64,000 nt of DNA from Aequorivita vladivostokensis (GTDB lineage: Bacteria > Bacteroidota > Bacteroidia > Flavobacteriales > Flavobacteriaceae), in contig NZ_JSVU01000001.1 in the NCBI RefSeq assembly GCF_000952855.1, positions 434,001 through 498,000 of the forward strand, in the 5' to 3' direction. Shown in pieces: positions 60,632-64,000 of this stretch (position 1 is the stretch's first letter; each line of letters starts with the position of its first letter). The notes under the pieces are model-generated. The model did not search any database and was not told the origin of the DNA. It was given only the letters and a program-made list of their open reading frames with translations. A program made the translations under genes and the position numbers.

Positions 60632-60969
60632 TGGCAATTAAACACACTTCAGAAATAAGGCTAAAAGTGGGTCTTGACGAAAATAAAATACCTGAAAATA
60701 TCCATTGGACAGCCGAGGACGGCGGCGTGTCAAACGAGGAAACAAAGGCGGTGATGCTATCGGTTTGGGACAGTAAAAGCAAGGAATCGCTCCGGATAGA
60801 CCTTTGGACAAAGGAAATGCCCGTGGACGAGATGAAAATTTTCTTCCACCAAACCTTAAGTGCGATGGCCGATACATTTCAGCGTGCCACCAATGACGAA
60901 AAGATGAGCGCCACGATGCGCGATTTCTGTGATTATTTTGCTGAAAAATTGGAGTTGAAGCGGGGATAA
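60631..60969 (+). CDS. gldC: Gliding motility protein GldC
   Basis: A 112-residue cytoplasmic protein matching GldC ('IKHTSEIRLKVGLDENKIPE', 'NIHWTAEDGG', 'LSVWDSKSKESLRIDLWTKE', 'MPVDEMKIFFHQTL'). It is translationally coupled to gldB (shared base at 60631), as in other flavobacteria. It supports gliding; its exact biochemical role is unknown. A long hairpin immediately follows. Confidence 0.93.
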   Translation: MAIKHTSEIRLKVGLDENKIPENIHWTAEDGGVSNEETKAVMLSVWDSKSKESLRIDLWTKEMPVDEMKIFFHQTLSAMADTFQRATNDEKMSATMRDFCDYFAEKLELKRG

Positions 60970-60977
60970 GGCCGATT

Positions 60978-61012
60978 AAACCTAACAGGTCTCAAAGACC
61001 TGTTAGGTTTTT
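60978..61012. terminator. 15-bp hairpin terminator shared by gldC and engB
   Basis: AAACCTAACAGGTCT, loop CAA, AGACCTGTTAGGTTT and T-rich tail. It lies between convergent genes and overlaps the last codons of engB. Confidence 0.85.
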
Positions 61013-61597
61013 ATTTAATTCGTCAATATAATTCAACACTTCATCCCTTCCCGTGGAATCACTGGCTGAGGTAACAAAATACGGCGGCATTTCTTCCCAG
61101 GTTTCGAGCATTTTTTCGGTGTAAGCAGCCATATTTCTTTCCAATGCTTTTGGCTTCAGCTTATCTGCTTTTGTAAAAATGATGTTGAAGGGGATTCCAC
61201 TTTCGCCCATCCATTGCATAAACTCCAAATCGATGGGTTGCGGTTCGTGGCGGCAATCTACCAATACAAAGGCGAGTACCATTTGCTCCCGCTTTTCAAA
61301 ATAATTGGTGATGAATTTCTGAAAAGTCTTTTTACTGCTTTTTGAAACACGTGCATACCCATAGCCCGGTAAATCCACCAAATACCAATTCTTATTTACG
61401 AGAAAATGGTTTATAAGCTGAGTCTTTCCAGGTCTTCCCGAAGTCTTTGCCAAACTCTTGCGCTGCATCAACATATTGATAAGCGAAGATTTCCCAACGT
61501 TACTGCGTCCAATAAAAGCGTATTCCGGCAAACGGTCCTTTGGGCATTTGGCAACATCGCTGTTGCTCATTACAAATTCTGCCGATTTTATGTGCAT
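60992..61597 (-). CDS. yihA: Ribosome biogenesis GTP-binding protein EngB/YsxC
   Basis: A 201-residue GTPase for 50S assembly: G1 '[15 protein letters not shown]' near residue 31, G3 '[12 protein letters not shown]' near 74, G4 'TKADKLKP' near 140 and G5 '[12 protein letters not shown]'. Its last residues (KNLTGL) and stop codon are read from the shared terminator hairpin. A GAGTTAA heptamer array begins 8 bp upstream of its start codon. It is the third ribosome-assembly GTPase of the TRAFAC class here besides era and der; rsgA is a fourth. Confidence 0.96.
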   Translation of the reverse strand: MHIKSAEFVMSNSDVAKCPKDRLPEYAFIGRSNVGKSSLINMLMQRKSLAKTSGRPGKTQLINHFLVNKNWYLVDLPGYGYARVSKSSKKTFQKFITNYFEKREQMVLAFVLVDCRHEPQPIDLEFMQWMGESGIPFNIIFTKADKLKPKALERNMAAYTEKMLETWEEMPPYFVTSASDSTGRDEVLNYIDELNKNLTGL

Positions 61598-61604
61598 TGC
61601 TTTA

Positions 61605-61674
61605 GGGTTAGGAGTTAAGAGTTAAGAGTTAAGAGTTAAGAGTTAAAAGTTAAGGGTTAGGAGTTAAGGGTTAT
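61605..61674. repeat. Heptamer array (GAGTTAA/GGGTTAG) x 10
   Basis: Ten units in 7-base register, five of them perfect GAGTTAA, lying directly upstream of the minus-strand engB start. Confidence 0.92.
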
Positions 61675-61693
61675 GCGGGAGAATATGTTTTTT

Positions 61694-61728
61694 TAGAAAC
61701 TTGAAACCTGAAACCTGAAACTTGAAAC
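61694..61728. repeat. Heptamer array (TTGAAAC/CTGAAAC) x 5
   Basis: TAGAAAC, TTGAAAC, CTGAAAC, CTGAAAC, TTGAAAC in register, ending 2 bp from the stop codon of the minus-strand hydrolase. Confidence 0.85.
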
Positions 61729-61730
61729 TA

Positions 61731-62495
61731 CTAAAACCCTCGTTTCTGTAACCAAGAGTAAAGAAGTTCATTAAACTCATCGGGATGCTCCATCATTGCG
61801 GCGTGGCCACATTTATCAATCCAGAATAATTCAGAATCTGGTAGTAGTTCATCAAACTCAATGGCTACTTCCGGAGGGGTTACGTTGTCATTTTTCCCCC
61901 AGATAATACAGGTTGGGGTGTACATTTTGGGCAAATCCTTTGCCATATTGTGCCTGATGGCACTTTTTGCAATGGCCAGTGTCCGTATTAATTTGTTTCG
62001 GTCGTTTACGGTTTCATAAACGTCGTCCACAATTTCTTTGGTAGCCACAGCAGGGTCGTAAAAAACGTTTTCGGCTTTTTTCTTTATGTAATCATAATCG
62101 CCGCGTTTTGGGTAGCTTTCGCCCATGGCGCTCTCGTAAAGACCAGAACTTCCGGTGATTACCAAAGCTTTTACTTTTTCGGGATACATTTTTGTGCAGA
62201 GTAGGCCAATGTGCCCACCCAGCGAATTTCCCAAAAGAATCACTTCCTCATAACCCAAATGGTCGATAAACTGCCCCACGTATTTCGCGAAATTTTTCAC
62301 GTTGGTACGCAAGAGGGTCATTTTGTAAATGGGCAATTCGGGTATAAGGATTTTATATCCCTTTGGCGGAAAGAAATCTGCAACTCCGTCAAAATTGCTT
62401 AACCCGCCCATTAGTCCGTGAAGAATGATTATTGGTGTGCCTTCACCTATTTCTAAATATGAAAATTTTCCTTCTTTCTTTAAGTTTTCCGACAT
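61731..62495 (-). CDS. Alpha/beta fold hydrolase
   Basis: A 254-residue cytoplasmic hydrolase from the ATG at 62493-62495 (MSENLKKEGKFSYLEIG). The frame extends to a TTG at 62534, but a -7 box lies inside that extension. The oxyanion motif is 'ILHGLMGGLSNF' near residue 25, the nucleophile elbow 'LLGNSLGGHIG' has Ser, and a His sits in 'DKCGHAAMMEHP'. An Asp in 'WGKNDNVTPPE' completes the triad. Substrate is unknown; such proteins are often annotated MenH-like or esterases. It diverges from mraZ. Confidence 0.87.
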   Translation of the reverse strand: MSENLKKEGKFSYLEIGEGTPIIILHGLMGGLSNFDGVADFFPPKGYKILIPELPIYKMTLLRTNVKNFAKYVGQFIDHLGYEEVILLGNSLGGHIGLLCTKMYPEKVKALVITGSSGLYESAMGESYPKRGDYDYIKKKAENVFYDPAVATKEIVDDVYETVNDRNKLIRTLAIAKSAIRHNMAKDLPKMYTPTCIIWGKNDNVTPPEVAIEFDELLPDSELFWIDKCGHAAMMEHPDEFNELLYSWLQKRGF

Positions 62496-62521
62496 GCTGT
62501 GGTTGGTGCAATTTAGAAAGA

Positions 62522-62529
62522 CAAAAGTA
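62522..62529 (-). promoter_or_regulatory. -7 box of the alpha/beta hydrolase gene
   Basis: TACTTTTG followed by TC on the minus strand, 27 bp before the ATG at 62495. Confidence 0.5.
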
Positions 62530-62601
62530 AACAAAAATATTTCATACGGTCTATTTAATGTTAGGCTTTGTTCATTGCCAGTTCCATTTTAGGTTATCTA
62601 C

Positions 62602-62668
62602 AATGTGGTAAAACTTATCAACAAAGTGGTAGAATGTGGTAAAAAGTGGGAAAAGTTATATATATTTG
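62602..62668 (+). promoter_or_regulatory. MraZ-box array and mraZ promoter
   Basis: AATGTGGT (62602), AAAGTGGT (62623), AATGTGGT (62633) and AAAGTGGG (62643) are direct repeats on a 10-bp grid, with one grid position degenerate. They resemble the AAAGTGG-type repeats bound by MraZ in other bacteria. The -7 box TATATTTG (62661-62668) follows, so bound MraZ would cover the -33 region and repress its own operon. Confidence 0.7.
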
Positions 62669-62700
62669 AAACTATAAATTACAAATCGGGAATTTCCACA

Positions 62701-63174
62701 ATGCTCAATCTAATAGGCACATACGAATGTAAAGCAGACGTAAAGGGACGGGTCATGGTACCTGCGCCGCTGAAAAAGCAGTTGGCGACCGTGGCTCCCG
62801 AGGGCTTCGTCATCAAGCGCGCCGTCTTCCAGCCCTGCCTGGAAATTTACCCGATGAAGGAATGGGACGCCCTCATGCTAAAAATGGGCGAGCTGAACCG
62901 ATTCAACAGAAAAAATAACGATTTCATAAGAAGGTTTACGGCGGGCGTAAAGACTGTAGAGCTTGATGCTACGGGCCGATTGCTCATTCCAAAGGACTTG
63001 CTCTCTTTTGCCGGCATCAACAAGGAAATTGTGTTCTCTTCCGCGATAAACATTGTGGAGGTTTGGGATAAGGATAAATACGAACAGGCTATTGACGATG
63101 CCGCAAGCGATTTTGCCGATTTGGCCGAAGAAGTAATGGGAAACAAAAGCAATGATGGTGATGGAATATCATAA
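62701..63174 (+). CDS. mraZ: Division/cell wall cluster transcriptional regulator MraZ
   Basis: A 157-residue MraZ from the ATG at 62701 (MLNLIGTYECKADVKGRVMV). The frame is open upstream to 62605, but that part overlaps the operator repeats and promoter. It holds two AbrB-like DNA-binding halves, the first around 'DVKGRVMVPAPLKKQL' and the second around 'DATGRLLIPKDLLSFAGINK'. MraZ forms ring oligomers that bind repeated boxes upstream of the dcw operon. rsmH follows and overlaps its 3' end by about 20 bp. Confidence 0.95.
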   Translation: MLNLIGTYECKADVKGRVMVPAPLKKQLATVAPEGFVIKRAVFQPCLEIYPMKEWDALMLKMGELNRFNRKNNDFIRRFTAGVKTVELDATGRLLIPKDLLSFAGINKEIVFSSAINIVEVWDKDKYEQAIDDAASDFADLAEEVMGNKSNDGDGIS

Positions 63175-64000
63175 TCCGGTTTTGCTGAAAGAAACTGTTG
63201 ATGGGCTTAACATAAAGCCAGATGGGATTTATGTTGATGTCACTTTCGGCGGTGGCGGTCACTCCCGCGAAATCCTGAAGCGGTTGGGTCCCACTGGAAA
63301 ACTCATCGCCTTCGACCAAGACAAGGACGCTTTGCAAAACGCTATCGACGATACGCGTTTTTTGCTTATAAACCAAAATTTTCGGTTTCTGAAGCAATTT
63401 TTGAGATTCCACGGTTTTAGGACTGTGGACGGAATTTTGGGCGACTTCGGGGTTTCCTCGCATCAGTTTGATGTGGCCGAGAGAGGTTTTTCTACCCGTT
63501 TTGAAGCCGATTTGGATATGCGTATGAATCGCGATACAAATTTTTCGGCATATACGGTGGTCAACAAATATGAAGAGGCCCAATTGCGAAATGTGCTTTC
63601 AAATTACGGTGAATTGCGAAGCGCCGCAGGAATGGCCCGCGTAATTGTGGAAGCGCGCCAGACCGAAAAGATAAAAACGAGCGAACAATTAAAGAAAGTG
63701 CTCAGCAGGTTTCTGCCAGCGCATAAAGAAAACAAGATTTTGGCCCAGATTTATCAGGCCATTCGCATCGAGGTAAATCAGGAACTGGAGGCGTTGAAAG
63801 ATTTTTTGCTTCAAACGAACGAAGTTTTAAAACCGGGTGGGCGCCTTAGTTTAATAAGCTATCATTCTTTGGAAGATAGGTTGGTGAAAAGATATATCCG
63901 CAACGGATTGTTTGAAGGGGAACCGGAGAAGGATGCTTTTGGGCATTTTGAAGTGCCATTCAAGGCGGTGGGGAAATTTATAATCCCTTCCGATGAAGAA
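63152..64000 (+). CDS. rsmH: 16S rRNA (cytosine(1402)-N4)-methyltransferase RsmH (partial, 3' end outside window)
   Basis: A reading frame begins MMVMEYHNPVLLKETVDGLN and stays open to the right edge (283 codons). It has the SAM-binding motif 'VDVTFGGGGHSREILKRL', 'GDFGVSSHQFDVAERGFST', 'DMRMNR' and 'GGRLSLISYHSLEDRLVKRY', all diagnostic of RsmH (MraW). ATGs at 63152, 63155 and 63161 are possible starts; all overlap mraZ. RsmH methylates C1402 of 16S rRNA in the decoding centre. This is the second gene of the dcw cluster; ftsL-like and ftsI should follow outside the window. Confidence 0.96.
   Translation, partial: MMVMEYHNPVLLKETVDGLNIKPDGIYVDVTFGGGGHSREILKRLGPTGKLIAFDQDKDALQNAIDDTRFLLINQNFRFLKQFLRFHGFRTVDGILGDFGVSSHQFDVAERGFSTRFEADLDMRMNRDTNFSAYTVVNKYEEAQLRNVLSNYGELRSAAGMARVIVEARQTEKIKTSEQLKKVLSRFLPAHKENKILAQIYQAIRIEVNQELEALKDFLLQTNEVLKPGGRLSLISYHSLEDRLVKRYIRNGLFEGEPEKDAFGHFEVPFKAVGKFIIPSDEE

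Noticed and set aside
54601-61728. CRISPR array
   Set aside because: The direct repeats are 7-8 bases with no spacers, and no cas genes are present in the window.
62605-62700. Longer N-terminus for MraZ
   Set aside because: It would be encoded by the MraZ-box array and promoter; the conserved MraZ N-terminus starts at 62701.

Overview
The window is chromosomal DNA from a member of the Bacteroidota, almost certainly the Flavobacteriaceae. The evidence is the gliding genes gldA, gldB and gldC, secreted proteins with C-terminal type IX secretion (T9SS) sorting domains, a MetH split into two proteins, a DnaG of the flavobacterial type, and promoters with the Bacteroidetes -7 box (TAnnTTTG) in place of the Pribnow box. 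The genus cannot be fixed from the sequence alone. I found no tRNA or rRNA gene, insertion sequence, prophage or CRISPR array. Genes are densely packed and mostly housekeeping.

Layout. 0-3.2 kb: a DUF5522 fragment, era, a small membrane protein, der. 3.2-7.2 kb: an outer-membrane barrel protein and a YheT-like hydrolase. 7.2-10.7 kb (minus strand): M23 peptidase, MerR regulator, LemA and two TPM-domain proteins. 10.9-14.6 kb: alaS and a GSCFA protein. 14.6-20.0 kb: a two-component signalling island made of a lipoprotein, a T9SS-exported repeat protein, a candidate small RNA, a small membrane protein, a TPR histidine kinase and a LuxR-type response regulator. 20.1-21.7 kb: an M28 peptidase. 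21.8-33.4 kb: the methionine/SAM region, with metK on the minus strand diverging from metY-metX-hom-osmC-metH(N)-dehydratase-metH(C)-metF. 33.4-37.2 kb: a duplicated pair of PagL-like lipid A deacylase plus head-GIN lipoprotein. 37.2-47.9 kb: gldA, DAHP synthase/chorismate mutase behind a leader-peptide attenuator, rsgA, dtd, two DUF3857 proteins, a MazG-like protein, aroA and queA. 48-55.7 kb: a T9SS serine protease, rlmN, a T9SS adhesin-like protein, a polyprenyl synthase, and a sigma-factor locus. 55.9-64 kb: dnaG, a response regulator with an altered receiver, nadE, gldB-gldC, engB, a hydrolase, and the start of the dcw cluster (mraZ-rsmH).

Regulation is the most rewarding part. Five copies of a 16-bp palindrome (consensus TAMGGCAAWTGCCNTA) lie at 14.6-19.3 kb. 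Each abuts the -33 position and sits exactly 23 bp before a -7-like box. They precede the lipoprotein, the repeat protein, a structured terminator-bounded transcript with no convincing gene, the kinase operon and the response regulator. This looks like a compact autoregulated regulon with its own small RNA. The metK-metY intergenic region holds two unrelated SAM riboswitch classes back to back: SAM-II on metK and SAM-I on the met operon. The DAHP synthase has a 21-residue Trp-Trp leader peptide and attenuator. mraZ has 10-bp-phased MraZ boxes.

Many intergenic gaps contain short tandem arrays, mostly of period 7, whose unit differs from gap to gap and which often end exactly at a start codon. 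Palindromic dispersed repeats also occur, and several have inserted in frame into genes (metH twice, the GSCFA gene, the dehydratase gene).
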